The notes under the pieces are model-generated. The model saw only the letters and a program-made list of their open reading frames with translations. It searched no databases and was not told the DNA's origin. The position numbers and the translations under genes were made by a program. DNA of 64,000 nucleotides, taken from Paenalicyclobacillus ferrooxydans. Its GTDB lineage: Bacteria > Bacillota > Bacilli > Alicyclobacillales > Alicyclobacillaceae. Shown in pieces: positions 43,398-53,016 of the stretch (the first letter of the stretch is position 1; every line of letters starts with the position of its first letter). Location: assembly GCF_001399675.1 (NCBI RefSeq), contig NZ_LJCO01000030.1, forward strand, positions 1 through 64,000. The letters run 5' to 3'.

Positions 43398-44378
43398 ATG
43401 AAATATCGTAAACTGGGCCGGACAGGCATTGAAGTCAGTGAATTGAGTTTCGGAACCTGGGCTATCGGAGGTTCCTGGGGTAAAACGGACGACCGAGAAT
43501 CACTCACCGCATTGAACAAAGCCATGGATGCAGGGGTCAACTTTTTCGATACCGCAGACGTGTACGGTGATGGGCACGCCGAACAACTCCTAAGGACAGC
43601 AACCAAAGGTCGCGACGATATCTATATCGCGAGCAAGTTTTGCCGCGCTGGAGACATTCATGACCGCAATACTTACTCAGAGAACAGGGTGCGTGAGTAT
43701 TGTGAGAACTCCCTGCGGCGCTTGGGACGTGAACGCATAGACCTGTATCAGATTCACTGCCCGCCAAGCTTCGTGATCGAGGAGGGCGATGTCTTTGAAG
43801 TCCTTAATAAGTTGCAAGCCGAAGGAAAGATCCGTGCTTACGGTGTCAGCGTGGAAACTGTAGCGGAAGGGCTCACAGCGCTTCAATATCCTGGCGTTCA
43901 AGCGTTGCAGGTTATTTTTAACATCTTCCGGCAAAAGCCGCTTGAGGAACTGTTTCCAAAGGCTGCGGCAGCCGGTGTGGGCATTTTGGCTAGGGTACCT
44001 TTGGCGAGCGGGCTGCTCACTGGAAAGTTTGATACGGGCCATGAATTTGAGGCAGATGACCATCGCAATTTTAACGCGGACGGTCAACAGTTTAATGTCG
44101 GGGAGACATTTGCAGGGATAGCCTTCCGCACTGGAGTCACCTTGGCCAGAGACCTTCGCTGGATTGCTGAGGGACGTGGGAACATGACGCGTGCGGCCTT
44201 GCGCTGGATTCTTGACCAACCGGAGGTGACGTGTGCCATCCCGGGTTTCAAGAACACGACTCAAGTTGAAGACAACCTTGCTTCAACAGAAGTCCCGAGT
44301 TTTACGGAGACAGAGATGGCCCGGTTACGAGACTTCTATCAGGACCGGGTTCACCACGAAATACGAGGTGCCTACTAA
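43398..44378 (+). CDS. Aldo/keto reductase (AKR11/12-like)
   Basis: A 326-residue NADP-linked reductase. The start KYRKLGRTGIEVSELSFGTWAIGG is typical. The tetrad is D in FFDTADVYG with Y in the same segment, K in YIASKFC, and H in YQIHCPP. The C-terminus has IPGFKNTTQVEDNL for cofactor binding. Closest in pattern to IolS/YhdN-type oxidoreductases. The AAGGAG site precedes the ATG. It follows the Rieske gene by 67 bases and may share its transcript. Substrate unknown. Confidence 0.93.
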   Translation: MKYRKLGRTGIEVSELSFGTWAIGGSWGKTDDRESLTALNKAMDAGVNFFDTADVYGDGHAEQLLRTATKGRDDIYIASKFCRAGDIHDRNTYSENRVREYCENSLRRLGRERIDLYQIHCPPSFVIEEGDVFEVLNKLQAEGKIRAYGVSVETVAEGLTALQYPGVQALQVIFNIFRQKPLEELFPKAAAAGVGILARVPLASGLLTGKFDTGHEFEADDHRNFNADGQQFNVGETFAGIAFRTGVTLARDLRWIAEGRGNMTRAALRWILDQPEVTCAIPGFKNTTQVEDNLASTEVPSFTETEMARLRDFYQDRVHHEIRGAY

Positions 44379-44425
44379 CTTTCAAAGGCCTTCGTAGTAA
44401 TAGGGACGATTCTCTAAAATAAGCA

Positions 44426-44452
44426 GGGTGAGCGAACAAATTCCGCTCACCC
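44426..44452. terminator. Hairpin after the aldo/keto reductase gene
   Basis: GGGTGAGCG (44426-44434) and CGCTCACCC (44444-44452) form a perfect 9-bp stem about 50 bases after the stop codon. No T-run follows on the plus strand. The rest of the 44379-44709 gap, apart from the next hairpin, shows no gene. Confidence 0.6.
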
Positions 44453-44575
44453 CGAGCCTCTTATGAGTCTGCTTTGATAATTCAATCACACGCACACTCC
44501 CCTTTCCCAGACACATCCCTGCCTAGCCTTGTTCAAATATTTGTAAATTTTGGGTATCAGGATGTTAATCGATGT

Positions 44576-44606
44576 AAAAGGGCGATCCGGTGGTGTCGGA
44601 TCGCCC
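44576..44606 (-). terminator. Terminator of the htrA gene
   Basis: GGGCGATCCG (44580-44589) and CGGATCGCCC (44597-44606) form a perfect 10-bp stem with a 7-base loop; on the minus strand it is followed by TTTTAC. It lies about 100 bases beyond the htrA stop. Confidence 0.8.
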
Positions 44607-44709
44607 ATTGTCAGGGATGCATACCGATGAGTCTGGAACGGTGCCAATGGCGAGGGTAGGTGATTGACAACCGTCCAGGGGCATCGAAGCATCAGCGGAA
44701 TTGGTGAGT

Positions 44710-46101
44710 TTAGTTGCCGTATTGACCTAAGCTTGATTGCCCCGAGCCAGAACCGGACCCGGAACCACCGAACTGACCTGGGCCAAACGGGTTCAACGGA
44801 TCGTACGGAGTTCCTTGCGAGCTTTGACTGCTCGACTGGCCTTGAGCGGTTGTGTTTGGCGACGCCATTGAACCAAGCGTCAGTTTGATAGACAGTTTCT
44901 GACTGCCTCGGTAGACCACGAGGGTTACAACGTCACCCGGTTTGTGCTGGAACAGATACGTTCGCAGGTCTGCCATATCTTGAATTGTGTGTCCGTCAAG
45001 ACCCACAATGACGTCGTTCTTTTGTAATCCAGCCTTCTGCGCTTCTCTGCTTGTTACGCTCTGGATCCATACGCCGTAGTCAACAGGTACGTTTGGCCAG
45101 TAGGGTTGCGGTAGAGAACTGAGAGAGTATCCTGCAATGCCGATTGCCGGATGTGTGGCATGGCCGGTTTGTAAAATTTGGTTGGCGATATTTTGTACCT
45201 CATTCGCCGGGATGGCAAAGCCCATGCCCTGGAATCCTTGGGCGACAATCTTGCTGCTGTTGATGCCCATGACCTGACCTTCGATGTTGAGCAACGGTCC
45301 GCCGCTGTTCCCAGGATTGATGGACGCGTCCGTCTGAATAACCGCTTGATAATCCAATGTCTGTTGGGATTGCGGGTCTTCAACCGGCATAATCCGTGAC
45401 TTTGCACTGACAATCCCTGCTGTGACAGAGTCAGCAAAATCAAGTCCCATCGGAGTGCCGATTGCGATTGCGGTCTCTCCAGTCTGGATGTTGTTGGAGT
45501 TCGCAAACGTGGCGGGTGTGATATTTGCAACTGCACTGAGCGGGACTTTGATGACTGCAAGGTCTGTGTAAGGGTCTGTTCCTACAACCGTAGCGTTCAC
45601 ATGCTTACCTGTGTAAAGTACGGCTTCCAACTTTGAAGATCCTTGGACAACATGGTTGTTCGTGACGACATAACCGTATTTACTATTTTTGTAAAACAAG
45701 ACGCCAGTGCCAACACCAACCGGCTGCAGCGAGGACGAACTTCCTGACGAGAAGTAACCACCGCTGCTCGTTTGACCGTAATTGACAACAGCCATCACGT
45801 CTGGTTCTACCTTCTTAAACACCTGCGTAATGCCATTGTTAACCGTTACGTTCACCTGGGTAGATACCGGAGTCACAGACGAAGAACCGGCCGATCCGGA
45901 AGTGGAGGTCTGTTGGCTGGCTGGTGCAATTGTAGCAGGCAATGCGCCTGTCGCTTTGAGCGCCGGAATCAACGCAAATGTCGTACCCGAACCTACGATT
46001 GCAGATACCGCGATAACGGCTATCCACTTCAATCCATTTTTTGCACGACCCTTGCCTGGTTTACGAAACTCAGTATCGTCGTTCTGACTGTAAAATCCCA
46101 T
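44710..46101 (-). CDS. HtrA/DegP-like serine protease (S1C) with one PDZ domain
   Basis: A membrane-anchored protease for envelope protein quality control. A cytoplasmic N-terminus (about 1-30) precedes one membrane span (about 27-47) and a Ser/Thr-rich linker. The catalytic triad is His in VVTNNHVVQG, Asp in PYTDLAVIKV, and Ser in INPGNSGGPLLN. A PDZ domain follows (about 350-430; AGLQKNDVIVGLDGHTI). The tail is low-complexity Gly/Ser/Gln. It corresponds to YyxA/YkdA-type HtrA proteins. ATG at 46101 follows GGAAAGGAAGG; the longer in-frame start (46134) lacks a site. Confidence 0.95.
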   Translation of the reverse strand: MGFYSQNDDTEFRKPGKGRAKNGLKWIAVIAVSAIVGSGTTFALIPALKATGALPATIAPASQQTSTSGSAGSSSVTPVSTQVNVTVNNGITQVFKKVEPDVMAVVNYGQTSSGGYFSSGSSSSLQPVGVGTGVLFYKNSKYGYVVTNNHVVQGSSKLEAVLYTGKHVNATVVGTDPYTDLAVIKVPLSAVANITPATFANSNNIQTGETAIAIGTPMGLDFADSVTAGIVSAKSRIMPVEDPQSQQTLDYQAVIQTDASINPGNSGGPLLNIEGQVMGINSSKIVAQGFQGMGFAIPANEVQNIANQILQTGHATHPAIGIAGYSLSSLPQPYWPNVPVDYGVWIQSVTSREAQKAGLQKNDVIVGLDGHTIQDMADLRTYLFQHKPGDVVTLVVYRGSQKLSIKLTLGSMASPNTTAQGQSSSQSSQGTPYDPLNPFGPGQFGGSGSGSGSGQSSLGQYGN

Positions 46102-46245
46102 CCTAAGGACCTTCCTTTCCGTGTGGATTCGCATTCAGAGGTCGTTAACGACTTCGGTTTTGTCTAAGTAAACTGTTTCCTGAGTTCATTATAGGATTCA
46201 TAGTTGGAAGGGGTATGTAAAGGATGTGGAGTTTATTTGGAGATC

Positions 46246-46273
46246 AAAAACACCCGCCTGGAGAAGCGGGTGT
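46246..46273 (-). terminator. Terminator of the ABC-F gene
   Basis: ACACCCGC (46250-46257) and GCGGGTGT (46266-46273) form an 8-bp stem; on the minus strand TTTTTGATC follows. Confidence 0.82.
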
Positions 46274-46285
46274 GGTGGGAGTAGG

Positions 46286-48250
46286 TCACTTGTTCTGGCT
46301 CTTTTCAATGGCCTCCGCCAGCTCGTTTAAATATGTCCAACGTTCTAGCAGGTGATTGAGCTTCTGTTCGAGTTCCTGTTGTTCGTTGTAAAGTTCCTGG
46401 ACCAGTCCGTAGTTTGACCCGGCTGCCTCCAGCTTTTTGGAAACCAGTTGGAGACTCTCCTCGACGTTTGCAATGTCCGAATCAATGGTTTCGTATTCCT
46501 TCTGCTCACTCCAAGAAAACTTGAGTTTCTTTGGCTTTGGTATCTCTGGTTGATCATCGTTTCCTCGAACTGGACCTGCCGCCGATTTGTCAGGCAACTT
46601 GGCTCGTGTATCGGCATGGTTACCCTGCGTCGTCGAACTCGGGGCTCCGTTCTCCTTTTGGCGACTCATGTACTCGGAAAAGTTTCCGAAGTGGACAGAT
46701 ATAACGCCATGTCCTTCAAAAGCAAAGATCTTTTCACAAACTCGGTCGAGAAAGTACCTGTCGTGAGATACAACAATGACCGAGCCGGCGAAGTCGTCGA
46801 GGTATGATTCAAGAATGCTCAGTGTCGGAATGTCCAGGTCATTGGTTGGCTCATCGAGCAACAGCACGTTTGGCGCAGACATAATCGTCTTAAGTAGAGA
46901 CAGCCGGCGCTTTTCACCTCCAGACAGCTTTGAAATCGGTGTCCATTGCAGGTGGCCTGGAAATAAAAATCGCTCCAGCATCTGAGCCGCTGTGATAGAC
47001 TCCCCATCGGCGGTTTCGATGTATTCTGCCTCGTCACGGATGTAGTCAATGACCTTCATGTCTAGCGGCATTTCCTCGTGTTCCTGAGAGAAGTAGCCAA
47101 TCTTGACTGTCGATCCGACGACAACCGACCCGTCATCAGGGGTCATCTGCTGTGCCATGAGTTTCAGCAGGGTTGACTTGCCCATCCCGTTTGGACCAAT
47201 GATACCGATACGGTCATCCCGCAAGACGATATAACTGAAGTGGTCAATCAGTGATGGGCCGTTGTACCCCTTGCTGACATCCTGCAGTTCAATGACCGTC
47301 TTACCCAAACGTGACGATACAGACGACAAATCAATGCTTTCCTGTGTTGGTGCTGTGTTTTGATTGAGGACATCATAATACCGCTCTGTTCTTGCCTTTT
47401 GCTTTGTTCCACGGGCACGTGCGCCGCGCTGGATCCATTTCAGTTCATTACGCAAAAAATTCTGCCGTTTGTCTTCACTCGCAGCTTGTTCTGTTTCTCG
47501 CTGGAGCTTGGCTTCCAGAAAGGCATTGTAATTCCCTGGATACTGGTACAACCTGCCTTGGTGGAGTTCAAAGATTCGGTTGGCAACGCGATCGAGAAAA
47601 TACCGATCATGGGTGACCATTAGAAGCGCACCTTTTCGAGCTGCCAGGTAGTTTTCGAGCCAAGCGGCACTTTCATCATCAATGTGGTTGGTAGGTTCAT
47701 CAAGAATCAGCAGGTCTGCGGGCTGAATCAAAGCCCGGGCCAGCGCAATGCGCTTTCGCTGCCCGCCGGACAGCGTACCGACCACGGCTTGAAAATCGGT
47801 AATGCCGAGCCGAGTCAAGATGGTCTTCGCCTCGTACTCCATCTCCCATGCGTGCAAATCATCCATTCGCGATTGCAGCCGAATGAGGCGCTCTTGAGCC
47901 CCCAAATCATTCGGATTCTCGTTTACTTGTTCGAGGGCTGCCTCGTAGTCCCGAATCGTTTGCATCTCATGGGTGTTGCCGTGAAAGACAGCTGATAGAA
48001 CATTGGCACCTTGCTCAAACTCCGGTTCTTGTGGCAGATAATGAACTCGTGCAGCGGATGCAAGCGTAATCGAGCCACTGTCAGGGCTGTCGACCCCAGC
48101 AATGATCTTTAACAGGCTCGATTTTCCGGTGCCATTGATCCCGATGAGTCCAATCCGCTCACCTTCATCGATGCCAAATGAGATATGATCAACCAGCACC
48201 TTTTCTCCGTAGCTTTTACAGACGTCCTCTGCGGACAAGATGTTCGCCAT
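46286..48250 (-). CDS. ABC-F family ATPase (Uup-like)
   Basis: A 654-residue cytoplasmic protein with two ATPase domains and no membrane span. Domain 1 has GINGTGKSSL (Walker A, about residue 38), LSGGQRKRIALARAL and LILDEPTNHID. Domain 2 has GPNGMGKSTL (about 352), LSGGEKRRLSLLK and LLLDEPTNDLD. Between them lies a charged linker with RARGTKQKARTERY (P-site tRNA interaction motif-like). A C-terminal coiled coil (about 575-650) follows a disordered acidic/basic stretch, as in Uup. ABC-F proteins act on the ribosome; this one more likely has a housekeeping than a resistance role. Confidence 0.94.
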   Translation of the reverse strand: MANILSAEDVCKSYGEKVLVDHISFGIDEGERIGLIGINGTGKSSLLKIIAGVDSPDSGSITLASAARVHYLPQEPEFEQGANVLSAVFHGNTHEMQTIRDYEAALEQVNENPNDLGAQERLIRLQSRMDDLHAWEMEYEAKTILTRLGITDFQAVVGTLSGGQRKRIALARALIQPADLLILDEPTNHIDDESAAWLENYLAARKGALLMVTHDRYFLDRVANRIFELHQGRLYQYPGNYNAFLEAKLQRETEQAASEDKRQNFLRNELKWIQRGARARGTKQKARTERYYDVLNQNTAPTQESIDLSSVSSRLGKTVIELQDVSKGYNGPSLIDHFSYIVLRDDRIGIIGPNGMGKSTLLKLMAQQMTPDDGSVVVGSTVKIGYFSQEHEEMPLDMKVIDYIRDEAEYIETADGESITAAQMLERFLFPGHLQWTPISKLSGGEKRRLSLLKTIMSAPNVLLLDEPTNDLDIPTLSILESYLDDFAGSVIVVSHDRYFLDRVCEKIFAFEGHGVISVHFGNFSEYMSRQKENGAPSSTTQGNHADTRAKLPDKSAAGPVRGNDDQPEIPKPKKLKFSWSEQKEYETIDSDIANVEESLQLVSKKLEAAGSNYGLVQELYNEQQELEQKLNHLLERWTYLNELAEAIEKSQNK

Positions 48251-48315
48251 TTCTCACAGTCCCTTCCACAGAGCATTCTAGCAAACAGCGCCTGTTGCTG
48301 CTCGTTTAAGCTGGT

Positions 48316-48975
48316 TTAGGCGCTTGTACCGATTTCAGCAAGATACGCCTGCAGCCCTCGATTTCGCAATTCGCAAGCGGGGCACTCTCCACATCCATCA
48401 CCCATCACGCCGTTGTAACAAGTCAAGGTCTCATTTCGTACAAGTTCAAAACAACCCAGTTCATCCGCAAGTGCCCAGGTCATCTTCTTGTCCAGCCACA
48501 TCAGGGGTGTATCAATGACAAATTCGTAATCCATCGCCAGGTTCAGCGTCACGTTCAGTGATTTAACGAACACGTCCCGGCAATCTGGATAACCGCTGAA
48601 GTCGGTCTGACAGACCCCTGTGACAATGTGCGAGGCGCCAATCTGTTTTGCAAAAATGGCTGCAAAAGAGAGAAAGATATGGTTTCGTCCGTCCACAAAC
48701 GTGGATGGCAAGGCGCCATCTGTTCCTGCTTGAACGGCAATATCCGATCGGGTGAGTGCACTCGGTGCCAACTGATTTAGTAAATCGAGGTTTAAGACGT
48801 GGTGCGGGACGGAAAGCTTGCTTGCAATTTCCCGCGCACATTCGATCTCCAGTTCATGTCTTTGCCCATATTGAAACGTAATGGCCTCTACATGTTTAAA
48901 ATTCTGCAAGGCCCACACGAGGCAGGTTGTGCTGTCCTGCCCGCCGCTGAATACCACTACTGCATTTTGTTCCAT
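48316..48975 (-). CDS. queC: 7-cyano-7-deazaguanine synthase
   Basis: Converts 7-carboxy-7-deazaguanine to preQ0 with ATP and ammonia, for queuosine in tRNA. The PP-loop is [17 protein letters not shown] at the N-terminus, and the zinc site near the C-terminus is [19 protein letters not shown] (about residues 185-205). Length 219 is normal. The start is ATG at 48975 or 48999; the former begins [12 protein letters not shown]. It stands alone, without queD, queE or queF in the window. Confidence 0.95.
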   Translation of the reverse strand: MEQNAVVVFSGGQDSTTCLVWALQNFKHVEAITFQYGQRHELEIECAREIASKLSVPHHVLNLDLLNQLAPSALTRSDIAVQAGTDGALPSTFVDGRNHIFLSFAAIFAKQIGASHIVTGVCQTDFSGYPDCRDVFVKSLNVTLNLAMDYEFVIDTPLMWLDKKMTWALADELGCFELVRNETLTCYNGVMGDGCGECPACELRNRGLQAYLAEIGTSA

Positions 48976-49292
48976 CACGTCTATCCCGCCCTGTTTCATC
49001 CATTTACAAGCCGATAGTCACGAACTGCGACTCAACGCACAAACTGCAACACAACTCACAACCTGATCGTCCGATGAAATCCGATAAAAGTAAGTGTTCT
49101 CGAGCCATTTTACCGGATTTCTTTTGCTAACTACAAATGGTCGTGTTACCTTGTCTACACATCAAAACATCCCGTATCCGTCAAATCTGACAAAATCGCA
49201 AATAACTTTGGTACGAGACAAATTATCTGATATTTCGAACCTCGAGTATGATATTCTATGGGGCAGAGAGAAGAAGGAGGGGCGAGACTTTC
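48976..49292. other. Intergenic region between queC and ilvA
   Basis: About 317 bases between divergent genes. I see no gene, no T-box (no AGGGTGG-type box before ilvA), no preQ1 riboswitch-like element and no clear paired promoter hexamers. The region is AT-rich close to ilvA. Confidence 0.5.
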
Positions 49293-50585
49293 GTGAACCG
49301 TACAGAAATTTCAGATGCCACCACTAGGCAAGACAAATTTTTTAATGAAGACATTCTCAAAGCGTACCCCGTCGTCCAGGAAGTGAGCTTGCGGACCCCG
49401 TTGCAGCGAAGTAAAGTGCTATCGGAAAAGTACGAGTGCAACCTATTTATTAAGCGGGAAGACTTACAGGTCGTGCGTTCGTTTAAGATTCGAGGCGCTT
49501 ACAACTTTATTCGCAATATCCCGAAAGAGCGACTTAAAAACGGTGTTGTTTGTGCGAGTGCCGGCAATCACGCACAAGGCGTTGCTTATTCCTGTCAGCA
49601 TCTAGGTGTACGCGGGGCCATTTTTATGCCCACAACAACACCCCGGCAAAAGGTATCCCAGGTGAGGAAGTTCGGCGGTCCCTACGTTGATGTGCATTTG
49701 ACAGGGGATACATTCGATGACGCCTTTACGGCCGCCATGGAGTACTGTAACGTGCACGGGCAGACATTTGTTCACCCCTTTGATCACCCTCTGGTCGTGG
49801 CAGGACAGGGTACGATTGGCATTGAAATCATGCATGACATTGGTGATGAAGGGCTCCCTCTCGATTACGTGTTTCTAGCTGTGGGCGGTGGAGGATTGGC
49901 GGCAGGAGTGGGAAGTTATCTGAAGCGTGTGTCCCCTTCAACGCAAATCATCGGTGTTGAACCGCTCGGTGCGCCTTCGATGAAAACCTCTCTCGAGCAA
50001 CAACAGGTCGTAACCCTCGGCAGCATCGATAAGTTTGTTGACGGAGCAGCCGTCAAGCAGGTTGGAAAGCTTACTTTTGAACTCTGCAGAGATGTTTTAG
50101 CGGATATTGCTGTTGTTCCGGAGGGTAAAGTTTGTACAACGATTCTCGACCTGTACTCAGAAAATGCCATTGTCCTTGAACCTGCAGGGGCACTACCGAT
50201 AGCGGCACTCGATGATTACCGTCAACAGATTCGCGGTAAAAACGTGGTGTGTATCTTGAGCGGCGGTAATAACGATATCGACCGAATGCAGGAGATTAAG
50301 GAAAAGTCCCTGATCCATGAAGGGCTGAAGCATTACTTCATCATTCACTTTGCGCAACGTGCGGGTGCCCTGCGTGAGTTTATCGATGAAGTCCTTGGCC
50401 CTGATGACGATATCACGCGATTTGAATACACAAAGAGAAACAATCGGGAGAATGGGCCTGCGCTGGTGGGAATCGAGCTGAAGCAGCGGGAGGATTACGA
50501 CAACCTGATTGAACGATTACAACAAACGGGGATCCGCTATACGGAAATCAATAAAGACCCTGATCTGTTCCAATTACTCATCTAG
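49293..50585 (+). CDS. ilvA: Threonine ammonia-lyase (dehydratase), biosynthetic type
   Basis: Deaminates threonine to 2-oxobutanoate for isoleucine synthesis, with PLP. The PLP lysine lies in VRSFKIRGAYNF (about residue 65); SAGNHAQGVA binds the substrate, and the Gly-rich phosphate cup is VGGGGLAAGV. The C-terminus (about 330-430) is a single ACT-like regulatory domain (FAQRAGALREFIDEVLGPDDDI), so feedback control by isoleucine/valine is expected. At 430 residues it is like the Bacillus IlvA. GTG at 49293 follows AAGGAGGGG. Confidence 0.95.
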   Translation: MNRTEISDATTRQDKFFNEDILKAYPVVQEVSLRTPLQRSKVLSEKYECNLFIKREDLQVVRSFKIRGAYNFIRNIPKERLKNGVVCASAGNHAQGVAYSCQHLGVRGAIFMPTTTPRQKVSQVRKFGGPYVDVHLTGDTFDDAFTAAMEYCNVHGQTFVHPFDHPLVVAGQGTIGIEIMHDIGDEGLPLDYVFLAVGGGGLAAGVGSYLKRVSPSTQIIGVEPLGAPSMKTSLEQQQVVTLGSIDKFVDGAAVKQVGKLTFELCRDVLADIAVVPEGKVCTTILDLYSENAIVLEPAGALPIAALDDYRQQIRGKNVVCILSGGNNDIDRMQEIKEKSLIHEGLKHYFIIHFAQRAGALREFIDEVLGPDDDITRFEYTKRNNRENGPALVGIELKQREDYDNLIERLQQTGIRYTEINKDPDLFQLLI

Positions 50586-50654
50586 GCTGAGCGTTGAAGG
50601 TGAGCGTTTGAGAAGAAAATTCCCCGCTGTTATCCGAGAATTCGTGCAAACCCA

Positions 50655-50712
50655 TTGAAATGTCTAATAATTCGATTTAAACTATGTTACAAGCAAGCGA
50701 TCGCTTGCTTGT
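50655..50712 (+). promoter_or_regulatory. Promoter and 24-bp palindromic operator before paaR
   Basis: TTGAAA (50655-50660) and TAAACT (50678-50683) are 17 bases apart. Immediately after, a perfect 24-bp palindrome lies at 50689-50712 with half-site ACAAGCAAGCGA. It covers the expected transcription start, the position of an autoregulated TetR repressor site. A related palindrome lies before paaA at 53017-53032. Confidence 0.8.
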
Positions 50713-50740
50713 AAATGTCAAGGCCTGAAAGGGGTTTCAT

Positions 50741-51316
50741 TTGACGACAAGTAAATCCAAGCAAGAACTTTATGACATCGCAGGTAAGCTGTTCAGCAAG
50801 AAGGGGTACCACGGCACAACCATTCGCGAGATTGCTGAGGCCAGGGGCATTCTTTCTGGAAGTTTATATACACATATCTCCTCAAAGGAAGACCTCTTGT
50901 TTCACATCGTCGACGATGGGGCTGCAGCTTTTCTGTCTGCACTCGAGCCCATTGTGAGAGGCCAAGATGATCCAAAGACCAAGTTGAAAAGTGGCCTGGC
51001 CGCTCATATCAGAGTCGTCACAACACAAATGGATGCCGCGAAGGTTTTTCTTCACGACTGGACTGCCTTGGGAGATGTGCGCAGAGCGCAAATTCAGGAG
51101 AAACGTGACAAATACGAGGCGCTCTGGAGTGATTTGTTGGCAGAAGGATATGCAAAGGGCGTTTTCCGGGGGGGCGATCCCAAATACCTGCGTATCTTAA
51201 TCCTCTCTGTCGGCAACTGGGTCTACGAGTGGTACAAAACATCCGGCGAACTGACACCGGAAGGGCTGGCTGACGAGTTCATGGCCATCATCTTAAATGG
51301 CATAGCCACGTTTTGA
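50741..51316 (+). CDS. TetR family regulator of the phenylacetate cluster
   Basis: A 191-residue TetR protein. The N-terminal helix-turn-helix is visible (GYHGTTIREIAEARGILSGS with LYTHISSKEDLLFHIV, residues about 23-57). The C-terminal ligand domain (TetR_C_33-like) is helical. Repressors of this kind beside paa genes usually sense phenylacetyl-CoA; that is inference here. TTG at 50741 follows AAAGGGG. It is preceded by its own palindromic operator and followed by the degradation genes in the same direction. Confidence 0.9.
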   Translation: MTTSKSKQELYDIAGKLFSKKGYHGTTIREIAEARGILSGSLYTHISSKEDLLFHIVDDGAAAFLSALEPIVRGQDDPKTKLKSGLAAHIRVVTTQMDAAKVFLHDWTALGDVRRAQIQEKRDKYEALWSDLLAEGYAKGVFRGGDPKYLRILILSVGNWVYEWYKTSGELTPEGLADEFMAIILNGIATF

Positions 51317-51347
51317 GAAAACAGATATACAGAGAGGGGACCGAGAC

Positions 51348-51653
51348 ATGGTTAAGCTGATTGCACTGTACCGTCAACCGAACGACAAGGAGGCCTTTGA
51401 TGAGCACTACACAAGTGTACATACCCCGCTCGTAGAACAGGTGCCGGGGTTGCAGAAGCTCGAAGTGACGCGCATCGTCGGAACGCCGATGGGGAAACCG
51501 GCAGGGTACTACCTGATGGCCGAAATGTACTTCGCGGACCAAGCCTCATTTGAAGCAGCGATGGCATCGAAGGAAAACCGTGCAGCTGGGAAAGACGTGA
51601 TGAGCTTTGCGGGGGATATCGTCGAGATGATGGTTGGAGAGTCAGAAGTCTGA
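51348..51653 (+). CDS. EthD family protein
   Basis: A 101-residue protein with a ferredoxin-like alpha/beta dimer fold of the EthD/Dabb group: VKLIALYRQPNDKEAFDEHY at the start, HTPLVEQVPGLQKLEVTRI in the middle, and YYLMAEMYFADQASFEAAM. EthD-type proteins occur next to catabolic oxygenases. The exact reaction, if any, is unknown. GAGAGGGGACCGAGAC precedes the ATG. It sits in the paa operon just after the regulator. Confidence 0.86.
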   Translation: MVKLIALYRQPNDKEAFDEHYTSVHTPLVEQVPGLQKLEVTRIVGTPMGKPAGYYLMAEMYFADQASFEAAMASKENRAAGKDVMSFAGDIVEMMVGESEV

Positions 51654-51743
51654 AGTTCTCCTGCCTCCATCAGCAGCGCAATCTGCAGCTGTTTGTCAGG
51701 ACTGACCGCAATGACAGCGATTTTGAGGAGGTGAGTTTGACAG

Positions 51744-52517
51744 GTGAGCTTACGCTACATTCACACCGAGATAAACGAGTCCGTTGCTTTGGTTCGTATT
51801 GAACGACACGAGGTACTCAATGCACTTAACCTGCATCTCATGAATGAGTTGGTTGGGGAACTGGCACGGCTTGACGCCGACGACTCCGTACGCTGTATGG
51901 TCGTGACGGGCGGTCCGAAAGCATTTGCCGCTGGAGCAGACATCCTCGAGATGGCTGATGCCACTGTTGTAGAGATGAAACAACGAAACCAATTTCAGGT
52001 TTGGGACAGATTACGTCAGGTTCGCAAACCTGTCATTGCGGCGGTGAATGGGTTTGCCCTCGGTGGTGGATGTGAACTAGCCATGGCATGTGACATGATT
52101 GTCGCGGGAGAAGACGCCAAGTTCGGTCAGCCGGAAGTGAAACTGGGCGTCATGCCAGGAGCAGGCGGGACGCAGAGATTGACCCGATTGATTGGAAAAA
52201 ACAGAGCGCTCGAGATGCTGCTGACAGGCCGCCCCATCAGCGCTGACGATGCACTCAACATGGGGCTGGTCAACCGGGTTGTTCCTGCCGAGACCTGCGT
52301 GCAAGAAGCACTCTCGCTGGCCTATGAGATTGCCAAACAAGCACCCATTGCTGTGCAGATGATTAAAGAAGCAGCGAACAAAGCCCTCGATGTCGACCTG
52401 CAGACGGGCATGGAACTAGAGAGAAACGCATTTTATCTTCTGTTTGCGACGGAAGACAGGTCTGAAGGTATGAAGGCGTTTCTTGACAAGCGAAAACCGG
52501 TCTTCCGGGGGAGATAA
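51744..52517 (+). CDS. Enoyl-CoA hydratase/isomerase (PaaF/PaaG-like)
   Basis: A 257-residue crotonase-fold enzyme. Oxyanion hole: GGPKAFAAGADILEM (about 56-70) and GFALGGGCELAMACD (about 101-115). The two catalytic Glu positions are in GGCELAMACD and GQPEVKLGVMPGAGG, as in active hydratases. In phenylacetate breakdown this would act in the beta-oxidation-like steps after ring opening. GTG at 51744 is about 12 bases after GAGGAGGTGAG. Confidence 0.92.
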   Translation: MSLRYIHTEINESVALVRIERHEVLNALNLHLMNELVGELARLDADDSVRCMVVTGGPKAFAAGADILEMADATVVEMKQRNQFQVWDRLRQVRKPVIAAVNGFALGGGCELAMACDMIVAGEDAKFGQPEVKLGVMPGAGGTQRLTRLIGKNRALEMLLTGRPISADDALNMGLVNRVVPAETCVQEALSLAYEIAKQAPIAVQMIKEAANKALDVDLQTGMELERNAFYLLFATEDRSEGMKAFLDKRKPVFRGR

Positions 52518-52573
52518 GAGGCAGTACGTGACAACGGCAATAAGAACCACCTCAGTGAAGGGAGGTCATCCCG

Positions 52574-52966
52574 GTGAAGCCCGGAATTGCAAAGGGTCAC
52601 ACGGCCAAAGTGTCTGTCACCGTGACAGAAGAGATGTGTCCCGCCTTTGCTGGTGAGGCGGTGCACCCCACGATGTCTACGGTCTCCATGGTCTACTACA
52701 TGGAATGGGCAGGGAGACAAGTGATTCTGCCTTTCCTCGAGGAGCATGAGGAAGGCATTGGGGCTTCCATCTGCATCCGACATTCCGCACCAGCCCCGGT
52801 CGGGAAGTTGGTCACCTTTTACGCCGAAGCCACAGATGTATCACAACATAAAGTGGTCTGTAAGGTATGGGCTGAGCACGACCGAGCTTGTGTTGGTGAA
52901 GGAACGTTCACGCAGGTGATCTCCCCAAAGCAAAAGATCATGGAACGGATTCACGCTATGCGCTAG
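52574..52966 (+). CDS. Hotdog-fold thioesterase (FlK/PaaI-like)
   Basis: A 130-residue hotdog protein resembling the FlK fluoroacetyl-CoA thioesterase group: MKPGIAKGHTAKVSVTVTEE at the N-terminus, then VHPTMSTVSMVYYMEWAGR, and ASICIRHSAPAPVGKLVTFYAE. In paa clusters such enzymes release CoA from dead-end intermediates. GTG at 52574 follows GGGAGG. Function within the cluster is inferred from position. Confidence 0.85.
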   Translation: MKPGIAKGHTAKVSVTVTEEMCPAFAGEAVHPTMSTVSMVYYMEWAGRQVILPFLEEHEEGIGASICIRHSAPAPVGKLVTFYAEATDVSQHKVVCKVWAEHDRACVGEGTFTQVISPKQKIMERIHAMR

Positions 52967-53016
52967 CGGTTAGTTTGGGTTTCGCATGGCATTCACGGTT
53001 CCACACGGCTTTTAAC